Source: an uncultured Porphyromonadaceae bacterium (GTDB lineage Bacteria > Bacteroidota > Bacteroidia > Bacteroidales > Muribaculaceae). From it: a stretch of DNA of 64,000 nucleotides. Each line of letters opens with the position of its first letter. The stretch's first letter is position 1. A program made the position numbers and the translations under genes. Of this stretch, positions 26,194 to 34,461 are shown in pieces. Location: assembly GCA_902495075.1 (NCBI GenBank), contig CABUVO010000006.1, positions 62,001 through 126,000 of the forward strand, written 5' to 3'. The notes below the pieces were generated by a model. That model saw only the letters and a list, made by a program, of their open reading frames with translations. It ran no database searches and was not told the origin of the DNA.

Positions 26194-27591
26194 ATGAAAT
26201 CTTTAAAGAAATTCCTTATCATAGCTTCGGTGGTTGCAGGTTGCTTCACTGCCGATGCGCAACATACCTACTCAGGCTATTTCCTCGACAACTATACCTA
26301 CCGCTATGAGATGAACCCGGCTTTCGGCAACTGCCGTGGTTTTGTTTCAATGCCTGCCATTGGCAACTTCAACACAGCAATCCGTGGAAATCTTCACCTC
26401 TCCGATATCTTCTACAAATCTCCCGATGGCGGCAAGACCATGCTCTTCACCAATCCGAGCATATCTGCGGCGGAAGCAATGAGCAAATTCGGAAATTGCA
26501 ACAAAATCGGGACCAACAATAAGATCAATATCCTTTCCGTTGGTTTCAAGGCATTCAAAGGGTTCAACACAATAACCATCTCTGCCTCCGCCAACCTTGA
26601 AGCATCCCTGCCTAAAGCTTTCTTCTCCCTTGCCAAAGAGGGCATCACCAATACTACCTACGATATCAAGGACATGTTCGCGAATGCCAACGCCTATGCC
26701 ACAATCGCCTTGAATCACTCCCACGATATCAAGCAAGTGCCGGGACTGAGAATCGGAGCATCTCTTAAATTCCTCGTGGGTGTCGGCAACCTTGACATGC
26801 GTTTCAACGAAGCCGACCTGACCCTCGGAGAGAACGCCTGGACCGCACGCACAAATGCCGACATATACGCATCTGTCACCGGTCTGCGTTTCGACAAGGA
26901 CACGTACACACCGGAAGGTCCAAATGGCGGTCGTCCGCGCGAGTATGTGTCCGGTGCCAACCTTGACGATGGTTTCGGCATCAACGGTTTCGGTCTCGGA
27001 TTCGACCTCGGTGCGGAATATAAATGGAGAGACTTCAGATTCTCGGCTGCCGTTCTTGACCTCGGCTTCATGAACTGGGGAAAGACACAGTGGGCATCGA
27101 CCGATGGCACTCAGACTTTCACCACAGACGCCTATACATTCAGCAGCAACGGGGATGCCAACAACTCTTTCGACAATGAGCTCGACAACATGAAAGATGA
27201 TCTCTCAAAGCTCTATCAACTCAAGGATATGGGCGAACTGAGTTCACGTACACGCGCATTGGCTGCCACGCTGAATTTTGGTGTAGACTATGAACTTCCC
27301 GTTTACCGTAATCTACATTTCGGTTTGCTCAACTCCACTCGCATCAACGGTCCCTACACCTGGACGCAGTTCCGTCTCTCCGCAAACGTTGCCCCCGTAA
27401 AAGTATTCTCCGCTGATATAAACGTTGCAGCCGGCACATATGGCGTTGGCTTCGGCTGGATGCTCAACCTCCACGCTCCCGGCATTAACCTATTCCTTGG
27501 CATGGACCACACTCTGGGAACCCTCAGCAAGCAGTTCATTCCCCTCAACTCCAACGCTTCATTCAACTTCGGTCTCAACTTCCCCTTCTGA
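26194..27591 (+). CDS. DUF5723-like outer-membrane protein
   Basis: The 465-residue product has a signal peptide (MKSLKKFLIIASVVAGCFTA, cleavage near ADAQ) and then HTYSGYFLDNYTYRYEMNPA, the conserved opening of DUF5723 proteins. The rest alternates hydrophobic and polar residues (GFGLGFDLGAEYKWRDFRFS, INVAAGTYGVGFGWMLNLH) and ends ASFNFGLNFPF, an aromatic C-terminus expected of an outer-membrane beta barrel. Function of DUF5723 is unknown; some relatives resemble FadL or PorP-type barrels. Its position just after the lipoprotein at 24409 suggests the two work together. A solo REP-like element and a 46-bp palindrome follow. Confidence 0.75.
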   Translation: MKSLKKFLIIASVVAGCFTADAQHTYSGYFLDNYTYRYEMNPAFGNCRGFVSMPAIGNFNTAIRGNLHLSDIFYKSPDGGKTMLFTNPSISAAEAMSKFGNCNKIGTNNKINILSVGFKAFKGFNTITISASANLEASLPKAFFSLAKEGITNTTYDIKDMFANANAYATIALNHSHDIKQVPGLRIGASLKFLVGVGNLDMRFNEADLTLGENAWTARTNADIYASVTGLRFDKDTYTPEGPNGGRPREYVSGANLDDGFGINGFGLGFDLGAEYKWRDFRFSAAVLDLGFMNWGKTQWASTDGTQTFTTDAYTFSSNGDANNSFDNELDNMKDDLSKLYQLKDMGELSSRTRALAATLNFGVDYELPVYRNLHFGLLNSTRINGPYTWTQFRLSANVAPVKVFSADINVAAGTYGVGFGWMLNLHAPGINLFLGMDHTLGTLSKQFIPLNSNASFNFGLNFPF

Positions 27592-27629
27592 TTCCGGCTT
27601 GAACAAAGCAATGGGATAATAGATTAGCT

Positions 27630-27674
27630 GGCGAGGCCGGTTGAGTGAAAGCACCTTGGTGCTCCATATACCGT
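27630..27674 (+). repeat. Solo REP-like element related to the RAYT-flanking repeats
   Basis: Over 45 bp this differs at seven positions from the element at 56083-56128. The central stem is AGCACC-TT-GGTGCT instead of GGCACC-TT-GGTGCC, so both members of one base pair have changed and pairing is kept. There is no transposase gene here. Confidence 0.8.
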
Positions 27675-27719
27675 AAAATAAAAAAGGAATGCTCAATTGA
27701 GCATTCCTTTTTTATTTTA
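27674..27719. terminator. Perfect 46-bp palindrome, bidirectional terminator
   Basis: Arms 27674-27696 and 27697-27719 are exact reverse complements with GGAATGCTCAATTGAGCATTCC at the centre and A/T runs outside. It lies between the convergent DUF5723 and ffh genes and ends both transcripts. It begins on the last base of the solo REP. Confidence 0.85.
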
Positions 27720-27741
27720 TTATCGCTTCTCAAGCTTCGCT

Positions 27742-29085
27742 TTAGAAGCGTCTTCCTCCCTGCTGTTTCATCTGGCGCATCATCTTCATTGGATTCTTCA
27801 TAGATGTTGCCATTTTCATCATCTTGCGAGTGTCTTCAAACTGTTTCAGAAGTTTGTTCACATCCTGCAATGAGGTGCCGGAACCCTTGGCTATGCGCTG
27901 ACGGCGCGTGCCCTTGATCACATCAGGATTCTGACGTTCATAGGGCGTCATGGAATGTATGATGGCTTCAATTCCCTTGAACGCGTTGTTATCTATATCG
28001 ACATCCTTGATGGCTTTCCCCACGCCGGGAATCATCGCGGCAAGATCCTTGATGTTACCCATCTTCTTGATATTTTCTATCTGCTTGAGGAAGTCGTCGA
28101 AATCAAATTTGTTTTTCTTGATCTTCTCCTGAATGCGTTCAGCCTCTTTCTGGTCGTAGATCTCCTGTGCGCGCTTGGCTAGCTCAACGATATCCCCCAT
28201 GCCGAGAATACGGTTTGCCATACCCTCAGGATTGAATTCCTGGATATCTTCGAGCTTCTCGCCAACACCGACATACTTGATCGGCTTGTCTACAACCGCA
28301 CGTATGGAAAGGGCTGCACCGCCGCGGGTGTCACCATCGAGTTTGGTAAGAACCACACCTTCGAAATCAAGACGATCGTTGAAGGTCTTGGCAGTGTTGA
28401 CGGCATCCTGACCGGTCATCGCATCAACCACGAAGAGTGTTTCCTGAGGATTAATAGCTTTCTTGATACGTTCGATCTCATCCATCATCTCCTCATCGAC
28501 TGCCAGACGACCGGCAGTATCTACAATCACGAGATCAAGATGATTGGCTTTGGCATGGGCAATGGCATTGAGCGCGATCTGTACCGGATCCTTGCTGTCT
28601 TCCTCTGTATAAACAGGAACGTCGATACTCTCCGCAAGCACGCGCAACTGTTCGCGGGCTGCAGGACGATATACATCGGCTCCAACGAGCAACGGACGCT
28701 TCCCTTTCGTTGATTTCAACTTGCGGGCAAGCTTTCCGGTAAACGTGGTCTTACCGGCACCCTGCAAGCCTGCCATCAATATCACGGAGGGATTAGCATC
28801 GAGACGAAGAGGTGCTTCCTCTCCACCCATCATTTCAGTCAGCTCATCATGCACGATCTTGACCATAAGCTCTTTCGGCTTCAAAGCATTGATCACATTC
28901 TGACCCAATGCTTTTTTCTTCACCGTGTCGGTGAAAGTCTTTGCCACCTTATAGTTGACATCGGCATCAAGCAATGCGCGCCTTACATCCTTCAAGGTCT
29001 CGGCAACATTGATCTCGGTGATCTTACCCTCACCCTTCAATATCTTGAACGAACGCTCAAGGCGTTCCGATAGATTCTCAAACAT
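27742..29085 (-). CDS. ffh: Signal recognition particle protein Ffh (SRP54)
   Basis: The 447-residue GTPase binds 4.5S RNA and signal sequences and delivers ribosomes to FtsY. The N domain (MFENLSERLERSFKILKG) is followed by the G domain with P-loop GLQGAGKTTFTGKLARK (about residues 105-121), DTAGRLAVDEEMM (G3) and TKLDGDTRGGAALS (G4). The methionine-rich M domain carries the RNA-binding GSGTSLQDVNKLLKQFED and ends MMKMATSMKNPMKMMRQMKQ. Length is normal. It lies downstream of panD on the same strand, separated by a heptamer element of the AGGCTTT type that begins nine bases before its start codon. Confidence 0.97.
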   Translation of the reverse strand: MFENLSERLERSFKILKGEGKITEINVAETLKDVRRALLDADVNYKVAKTFTDTVKKKALGQNVINALKPKELMVKIVHDELTEMMGGEEAPLRLDANPSVILMAGLQGAGKTTFTGKLARKLKSTKGKRPLLVGADVYRPAAREQLRVLAESIDVPVYTEEDSKDPVQIALNAIAHAKANHLDLVIVDTAGRLAVDEEMMDEIERIKKAINPQETLFVVDAMTGQDAVNTAKTFNDRLDFEGVVLTKLDGDTRGGAALSIRAVVDKPIKYVGVGEKLEDIQEFNPEGMANRILGMGDIVELAKRAQEIYDQKEAERIQEKIKKNKFDFDDFLKQIENIKKMGNIKDLAAMIPGVGKAIKDVDIDNNAFKGIEAIIHSMTPYERQNPDVIKGTRRQRIAKGSGTSLQDVNKLLKQFEDTRKMMKMATSMKNPMKMMRQMKQQGGRRF

Positions 29086-29094
29086 GTGTATTTA

Positions 29095-29268
29095 AGGTTT
29101 TAGGCTTTAGGTTTTAGGCTTTAGACTGCTTCCTAAAACCTGACACCCATTGCCTGTGATTTCCTAAATTTAATTTTAATGATTTATTTATACCAGATCC
29201 AATTCCCTAATGCCTAAGACCTAATGCCTAATGCCTAATGCCTAAAGCCTAAAGCCTAAAGCCTATTA
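29095..29268. repeat. Second-family (AGGCTTT) heptamer element between panD and ffh
   Basis: Left arm: four 7-mers at 29095-29122 (AGGTTTT, AGGCTTT, AGGTTTT, AGGCTTT). Right arm: nine at 29206-29268 (CCTAATG, CCTAAGA, three CCTAATG, three CCTAAAG, CCTATTA), the reverse-complement form. About 83 bp of non-repeat lies between. The panD stop codon is inside the right arm. Confidence 0.85.
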
Positions 29269-29603
29269 CTACTCGTATCCGGGAAAATAACCTTCGGCTT
29301 CCACTCTTTCGCCTCTTCAGGAGTCATCTGGGCATAGGTCATGATTATGACTATGTCTCCGGGCTGAGCCTTACGGGCAGCGGCTCCGTTGAGACAAATC
29401 ACGCCACTATCGGCTTCCCCTTCGATTACATAAGTGTCAAATCGTTCGCCATTATTATTGTTCACGATCCAAACCCTCTGCCCCGGCAGAATCTCGGCAG
29501 CTTCGAGAAGCCGCTTGTCGATCGTGATACTTCCTATATAGTTGAGATTCGCCTCAGTCACTGTGACGCGGTGAATCTTCGATTTCATCATTTCTATCAA
29601 CAT
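29256..29603 (-). CDS. panD: Aspartate 1-decarboxylase
   Basis: The 115-residue proenzyme makes beta-alanine for pantothenate. It self-cleaves at Gly-Ser to form the pyruvoyl cofactor; the site is in NLNYIGSITID (Ser26). KSKIHRVTVTEANLNY before it and GERFDTYVIEGE, CLNGAAARKAQPGD and IIMTYAQMT after it are diagnostic. Two further in-frame ATGs at residues 5 and 6 could be starts. The last codons (N-R-L-stop) read AATAGGCTTTAG, i.e. they belong to a heptamer repeat. It lies after panC on the same strand, so both arms of pantoate-beta-alanine joining are encoded together. Confidence 0.95.
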   Translation of the reverse strand: MLIEMMKSKIHRVTVTEANLNYIGSITIDKRLLEAAEILPGQRVWIVNNNNGERFDTYVIEGEADSGVICLNGAAARKAQPGDIVIIMTYAQMTPEEAKEWKPKVIFPDTSSNRL

Positions 29604-29608
29604 TTCTG

Positions 29609-29773
29609 TCTAATGTTAAATTTTTAATGTGAAATGTTTAATGCCTTTATTTAATGTGTAATTTTTAATGTGAAATGTTTAATGCCATTGTTTAATGAGT
29701 AATTTTAAATGCGGAATGTAGAATGGATATCGCGTTAGATCATTAAACATTACACATTCAACATTAAACATTA
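29609..29773. repeat. Heptamer element between panC and panD
   Basis: Three left-type arms (about 29610-29643, 29651-29684, 29690-29725) are followed by a short spacer ending GCGTTAGAT and a right arm at 29741-29773 (CATTAAA, CATTACA, CATTCAA, CATTAAA, CATTAC). The first two left arms share a direct repeat of 26 bp. The panC stop is inside the last right-arm unit. Confidence 0.85.
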
Positions 29774-30628
29774 CTTTCGGTAGGCAATATTATCTATGAG
29801 TCGGACATCGCCGCAATATACCGTTATGCAGCCAACAATCCAGGGACTCTCCTCCCACTCTTCTACAGGAAGAAGCGTGCGTGCGTCCACAATCTCAAAA
29901 TATTCAACTTTCATGTGCGGCACGGCGTCAATCCGCTCTACGACCGTATCGTGAGTGGCTCGTACACTATGCTCTTTCGAATATTCTACGCTATATTCCA
30001 GTGCCTTGTGAATCTCTGGAGCAACCTCCCGCTGCTCGGGAGTAAGAAGAGCATTGCGGCTTGAGAGAGCCAGACCGTCATCAGCCCGCTTGATAGGACA
30101 CGGCACAATATCCACATCAATACCTTCCGTCTTTATCATATTGCGGATCACGGCAATCTGCTGGAAATCTTTCTCTCCAAAATATGCGCGCGTCGGACGG
30201 CACAGACGGAAGAGAAGACTCACCACCTGAGCAACGCCCTGGAAATGTCCCGGACGGAACTTTCCTTCCATCACTTCGGCTGCGGTGCCAAGTTCAAACT
30301 CATGACGCGGTTGCGCCTCTGGTCCGCCGGGATACATCTCCTCTACCGAGGGAGCAAACACCGCTGTGACTCCTGCCTCCGCCAACAATTTGAAATCGTC
30401 TTCCTCCTTGCGGGGATAAGTGGCAAGGTCGGTGGGATTATTGAATTGAGTCGGATTTACAAACACACTTGCGATCACACACGGGTTCTCCTTCACGGCT
30501 CGCTCCACGAGCGATAGATGACCGGCATGCAATGCGCCCATAGTGGGCACGAGTCCGATCGCGTTCCCGTGTTCCTTCTGCAGCTCCACAAAATCAAGGA
30601 GCTCAGCAACCTTTCTGATTATTATCAT
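29771..30628 (-). CDS. panC: Pantothenate synthetase
   Basis: This 285-residue ATP-dependent ligase joins pantoate and beta-alanine. The HIGH-type motif is in GLVPTMGALHAGHLSLVERA (residues 25-44). SVFVNPTQFNNPTDLATYPR, FRPGHFQGVAQVV, YFGEKDFQQIAVIR and LALSSRNALLT are the standard active-site segments, with the KMSKS-like loop replaced by SSRN as usual. A TAAATTTGC promoter element lies at 30654-30662 on the minus strand. panD follows downstream and supplies the beta-alanine. Confidence 0.96.
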   Translation of the reverse strand: MIIIRKVAELLDFVELQKEHGNAIGLVPTMGALHAGHLSLVERAVKENPCVIASVFVNPTQFNNPTDLATYPRKEEDDFKLLAEAGVTAVFAPSVEEMYPGGPEAQPRHEFELGTAAEVMEGKFRPGHFQGVAQVVSLLFRLCRPTRAYFGEKDFQQIAVIRNMIKTEGIDVDIVPCPIKRADDGLALSSRNALLTPEQREVAPEIHKALEYSVEYSKEHSVRATHDTVVERIDAVPHMKVEYFEIVDARTLLPVEEWEESPWIVGCITVYCGDVRLIDNIAYRK

Positions 30629-30653
30629 TTTTTCGATTGGTTATTTTCAGCCT

Positions 30654-30662
30654 GCAAATTTA
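30654..30662 (-). promoter_or_regulatory. -7 promoter element for panC
   Basis: TAAATTTGC on the minus strand lies 26 bp before the panC start codon and fits TAnnTTTG. The divergent glycogen synthase promoter is about 125 bp away. Confidence 0.6.
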
Positions 30663-30787
30663 CGAAATTCTTGCTAAATTCTAAATTTTTTACGCTATTA
30701 TCGCCAAATATCGTCATTTTCACATATTTTAAGACGCTCCCAAAGGGCGTATCGGCACAAAATGACCCAAATCTCGTTTTTTTTTAT

Positions 30788-30796
30788 TAACTTTGC
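30788..30796 (+). promoter_or_regulatory. -7 promoter element for the glycogen synthase domain gene
   Basis: TAACTTTGC follows a run of T and lies 56 bp before the ATG. The leader between them contains GCGCAC...GTGCGC, which can form a six-pair hairpin (about 30809-30830). Confidence 0.6.
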
Positions 30797-30852
30797 ATCC
30801 GCTTGATGCGCACTGTTGCAAACGTGCGCTTCCGGCTCGCAAACAGAACAGT

Positions 30853-31674
30853 ATGGCAAAACAAAGAATCCTTTATGTCTCTCCCGAAATCGCTCCTTAT
30901 CTCCCGGCTTCCGAGATAGCGACCTTAGGTCGCGACCTCCCTGTTGCCATGCATGGCAAAAAATACGAAGTGAGAACATTCATGCCTAATTTCGGCAATG
31001 TCAACGAACGTCGCAATCAGCTCCATGAAGTGATACGGCTAAGCGGCATAAATATCCCTATAAGAGATGCCGATCATCCTCTGATCATAAAGGTGGCATC
31101 AATGCAGCCCTCCCGCATTCAGGTCTATTTCATAGACAATGACGACTATTTCCAGAAACTCGATGATGATGTCGACAGCATCGGAACAAACCGACCCGAT
31201 AATGACGAGAGGGTGATATTCTTCTCTCGCGGCACAGCTGATACCGCCCGCAAGCTCCGTTGGGAGCCGGACATTCTGCATGTCTCCGGATGGATCGCAG
31301 CGCTCGTGCCGCTCTACGCAAAGAAAGTTTTCTCCGACGGAGTTTCTTTCAAAGGCACAAGGGTGGTATATTCTCTGCTTGATGAAAAACCGGCGGAGAC
31401 TATCGACGCAGATTTCCTTGACAAACTGAGTGAAGACGGCATCAAGCCTGAAGATCTCGAGCTCTTCAAGGATATGCCTGCAAATACCAATCTCCTCCAC
31501 AAAGTTGGCATCGCCAACTCCGATGCAGTGATTTTCAACAACCGCACTCCTGATCCTGAACTCGTGGAATTCGTTGAGAAGCTCGGTCTTCCCTTGCTTT
31601 TCCTTAATCCCGAAGAGGATAATACTGATAAATACCACGAATTCTATCAATCGCTTTTAGCCAATGAAGATTAA
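30853..31674 (+). CDS. Glycogen/starch synthase N-terminal (GT5) domain protein, short form
   Basis: From the ATG at 30853 the product (273 residues) opens with KQRILYVSPEIAPYLPASE, the GT5 N-terminal fold. It continues through FMPNFGNVNERRNQLHEVIR, VYFIDNDDYF, FFSRGTADTARKLRWEPDIL and HVSGWIAALVPLYAKK, matching the starch-synthase catalytic domain. It ends where a full-length GT5 enzyme (470 or more residues) would start its C-terminal GT-B half. The ADP-glucose-binding KTGGL motif near the N-terminus is replaced by PASEIATLGRDLP, so activity is doubtful. I do not call it a pseudogene: the frame is intact and, from memory, the panC neighbour relation and short length recur in other Bacteroidales. 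It overlaps the next gene by 11 bp. Confidence 0.75.
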   Translation: MAKQRILYVSPEIAPYLPASEIATLGRDLPVAMHGKKYEVRTFMPNFGNVNERRNQLHEVIRLSGINIPIRDADHPLIIKVASMQPSRIQVYFIDNDDYFQKLDDDVDSIGTNRPDNDERVIFFSRGTADTARKLRWEPDILHVSGWIAALVPLYAKKVFSDGVSFKGTRVVYSLLDEKPAETIDADFLDKLSEDGIKPEDLELFKDMPANTNLLHKVGIANSDAVIFNNRTPDPELVEFVEKLGLPLLFLNPEEDNTDKYHEFYQSLLANED

Positions 31675-33085
31675 ATCCATATATGCGGCTGCGGCTGCTC
31701 TCTTTTCTCTCGCTGCTTTCTCTTCTTGCGAGGATTCCACAAGCCCCATCGGTGGCTCTCTCGTAAATGGCGAGGTAACTATCGTTGTTGACACTCTGGA
31801 GATGAAGCTTGACGCATCATCTATCCTGGAGCCAAACTTCGACTCCCGCACCCAGACTAAGCTCTTGGGGCGCATCAACGTGCCTGAATACGGTTCTCTC
31901 GACTGTTCTTTCGTGAGCCAGCTGATGTGCGCCACAAAGATGAACATACCTGATTCAATCACCGTCAATGATGTCGACTCCATGCGGATGGTTCTGACAG
32001 TGCCTCGCGGATCGCTTACCGGCGATTCCCTTGCTCCGCAGCAGCTCAAAGTGTATCAGCTCACAAAGCAACTGCCCTCGGATATCAACAGCACATTCGA
32101 TCCCAAAGGGTATTATAATCCTTCAGACCCTCTCGGGGTGAAGAGCTATACCCTCTCCGCCCTTTCGATGAACGATTCTCTCTTCAAACTTCAGGAAAGC
32201 ATCCGGATACCCATAATGTTGCCCCGCAAGCTTGCTCAGGATATTTTCACCGCTTACCGAAACAATCCCGAAACTTTCCAATGGCCGCAGACATTCGCCC
32301 AGTATTTCCCCGGTGTATATGTGGAGCAGAATTTCGGAAACGGGTGTATCGGCGTAATATCGTCAATGAAATTCTATACCTACTGGCATTACATGAAGCA
32401 AGTATATCAGAAGAAAGATGATGATTCCGGTGAATATCATTACGTGCCTACCCTCGCCCGCGATTCGGTATGCCTCTTCTCTTCTCAGCCTGAAGTATTG
32501 TCAGCAAACAAAATAACATATAACGTATCGGATTATCTTAAGAACCTTGCCAACAGCGGCAAGTCTATAATAACTACACCGGGCGGATATTACGTAAACG
32601 TGAAATTCCCGGCTCAGGAAATTATCGACAAGTATGACCGCGATCTTTACAGCGTGGCTGTGGTTTCCAAACTCTCTTTCGAAATACCGGCTGAGGCAGT
32701 GGAGAATGACTACGGTCTGGAGGCAGCTCCGCATCTCCTTATGGTTAAGGCATCAGAGCGCGAGGCGTTCTTCCGCGAGAACAAGATTCCCGACGGAAAG
32801 ACATCTTTCTATGCCGCATATAACTCGGAAAAGAAATGTTACACATTCGCTGGAATGCGTGAATACATCCTCGACCTCATCAACAGTGGCAAACCGGTTG
32901 AGCCGGCTGATATGGACTTCTCTCTCGTACCGGTAGTGGTATCAACAGAGGAGGTGCCCAACTATTCCTCATCAACCACTTACGTAACCCGCTGCGCGCC
33001 ATACATCGGTCGTCCGACTGTCACCCAACTCGACACAGACAAAGCCATCATCTGCTTCTCCTACTCCCGCCAGACGATGGAATAG
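31664..33085 (+). CDS. DUF4270 family lipoprotein
   Basis: The 473-residue product has a lipoprotein signal (MKIKSIYAAAAALFSLAAFS, Cys22) followed by EDSTSPIGGSLVNGEVTIVV. The VD(T/S)..(K/R)..S motif in TIVVDTLEMKLDASSILE and the LLGRINVPEYGSLDCSFVSQ segment are typical of DUF4270. The remainder is beta-rich with no catalytic motif. The start codon overlaps the end of the glycogen synthase gene (31664-31674), showing translational coupling. DUF4270 function is unknown; an envelope role is inferred from the lipid anchor. Confidence 0.82.
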   Translation: MKIKSIYAAAAALFSLAAFSSCEDSTSPIGGSLVNGEVTIVVDTLEMKLDASSILEPNFDSRTQTKLLGRINVPEYGSLDCSFVSQLMCATKMNIPDSITVNDVDSMRMVLTVPRGSLTGDSLAPQQLKVYQLTKQLPSDINSTFDPKGYYNPSDPLGVKSYTLSALSMNDSLFKLQESIRIPIMLPRKLAQDIFTAYRNNPETFQWPQTFAQYFPGVYVEQNFGNGCIGVISSMKFYTYWHYMKQVYQKKDDDSGEYHYVPTLARDSVCLFSSQPEVLSANKITYNVSDYLKNLANSGKSIITTPGGYYVNVKFPAQEIIDKYDRDLYSVAVVSKLSFEIPAEAVENDYGLEAAPHLLMVKASEREAFFRENKIPDGKTSFYAAYNSEKKCYTFAGMREYILDLINSGKPVEPADMDFSLVPVVVSTEEVPNYSSSTTYVTRCAPYIGRPTVTQLDTDKAIICFSYSRQTME

Positions 33086-33089
33086 TTTT

Positions 33090-33327
33090 AATAATGTGTA
33101 ATGTTGAATGTTGAATGTTTAATGTTTAATGTTTAATGAAGTTTGAAGCGAATTGTCTCAAGCTCTGTGGCTCTGTCGGCATCTCAAGATGCCTCTTGTG
33201 CCTTTTAAATTAAACATTACTCATTTAAAATTAAACATTTAAAATTAAACATTTATACCAACCTCTGTATTTAGCTTTTCGCGTCTAACAATTACACATT
33301 ACACATTAACAATTACACATTAATTAG
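33090..33327. repeat. Heptamer element between DUF4270 and CapA-like genes
   Basis: The left arm (33090-33138) reads TGTAATG, TTGAATG, TTGAATG, TTTAATG x3 in register. Two right arms follow at about 33212-33254 and 33286-33325. The long spacer contains a hairpin GGCATCT-CA-AGATGCC (33178-33193). The element fills the 244-bp gap. Confidence 0.85.
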
Positions 33328-33329
33328 AA

Positions 33330-34412
33330 ATGAGCCTTCTCCTGTTCAGTCTTCTTTCATTCATCACCGGTGCGGTTGCTACCGGTGAGCCGCAGCGTGC
33401 AGAACTCCTGTTCGTAGGAGATGCCATGCAGCATCAGGCACAACTCGATCGTGCGAAAGAGATAGGAGGAAACGGCTACGATTATTCCGGTTGCTTCACA
33501 TATATCGCACCTGAGGTGACATCTGCGGATTATGCTGTCTGCAATCTGGAAGTTCCGCTTGGCGGAGGTCCCTCATACACAGGATACCCATGCTTCTCGG
33601 CTCCTGACTCATACGCCCAAGCCCTCAAGGATGCAGGTTTCGATCTCTTCCTCACAGCCAACAATCACTGCCTCGACCGGCGTGATCGCGCAGCAAGACG
33701 CACCCTCACTGCCCTTGACTCGCTCGGAGTAGACCATATCGGCACATTCCACGATGCCGCAGAGCGCGAAAAACTCGTGCCTTTCATAAAGAATATCAAC
33801 GGATTCAAAATCGGATTCCTTAATTATACCTACGGCACCAACGGTATTGAGCCAAACGATGGCGTAGAAGTGGCGCTGATTGAACGCGACCGAATGGCAG
33901 ATGAGATCCGTAAAACCCGCGAAGCCGGGGCGGAGATAGTAGTGGTCACGATACATTGGGGCGTAGAATACGTATTGCTGCAAAATAAAAACCAGGAGAA
34001 CATCGCCAATTTCCTTGTGGATCAAGGCGTGGATCTGATAATCGGCGGGCATCCCCACGTGATCCAGCCGATGAAGGTGGTGCGCAATGAGAAAGAGGGG
34101 AAAGATGTATTGCTCGTGTATTCTCTCGGCAATTTCATATCCAATATGAAAACCGCCGATACCCGTGGAGGTGCACTCGTGCGAGCCATCATCGAACGCG
34201 ATGCCGACGGGAAAGCATACTTCAAGGAAGCCAACTACGACACCCTCTTCGCTGCGAAACCTGCGGGCGGCAATACCAACTTCACCGTGATTCCCTCCTG
34301 GATGCCGGAGAAGATACCCGCCGCCCAGCGTGCCCATTGGCAGCTCTTCGATCGCGGAGCCAGGCGCATCTTCGATGCCCACAACGTCAATGTTCCTCCA
34401 AAGCATAAATAG
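33330..34412 (+). CDS. CapA-family (PGA_cap) metallophosphatase-like protein
   Basis: The 360-residue product begins with a hydrophobic segment (MSLLLFSLLSFITGAVATG) likely to be a signal peptide. It then has the CapA/PgsA metallophosphatase-like fold: LLFVGDAMQHQAQL (metal-binding Asp), VCNLEVPLGG, FLTANNHCLDR, VVTIHWGVEY, IIGGHPHVIQPM and VYSLGNFISNM, all in family order. CapA proteins take part in poly-gamma-glutamate or capsule anchoring in some bacteria; here there is no CapB or CapC nearby, so the role is unclear. The start codon lies two bases after the right arm of a heptamer element. The next gene begins 49 bp downstream after a weak GC-rich hairpin. Confidence 0.88.
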   Translation: MSLLLFSLLSFITGAVATGEPQRAELLFVGDAMQHQAQLDRAKEIGGNGYDYSGCFTYIAPEVTSADYAVCNLEVPLGGGPSYTGYPCFSAPDSYAQALKDAGFDLFLTANNHCLDRRDRAARRTLTALDSLGVDHIGTFHDAAEREKLVPFIKNINGFKIGFLNYTYGTNGIEPNDGVEVALIERDRMADEIRKTREAGAEIVVVTIHWGVEYVLLQNKNQENIANFLVDQGVDLIIGGHPHVIQPMKVVRNEKEGKDVLLVYSLGNFISNMKTADTRGGALVRAIIERDADGKAYFKEANYDTLFAAKPAGGNTNFTVIPSWMPEKIPAAQRAHWQLFDRGARRIFDAHNVNVPPKHK

Positions 34413-34461
34413 GTTCAGTTTAGCGAGCACCGCTCGCGGCTAAAATATATTATACCCTAAA

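Noticed and set aside
30853..31674. Short glycogen synthase called a pseudogene
   Set aside because: The frame is intact, the gene has a good promoter and is coupled to DUF4270; I keep it as a real short-form gene.
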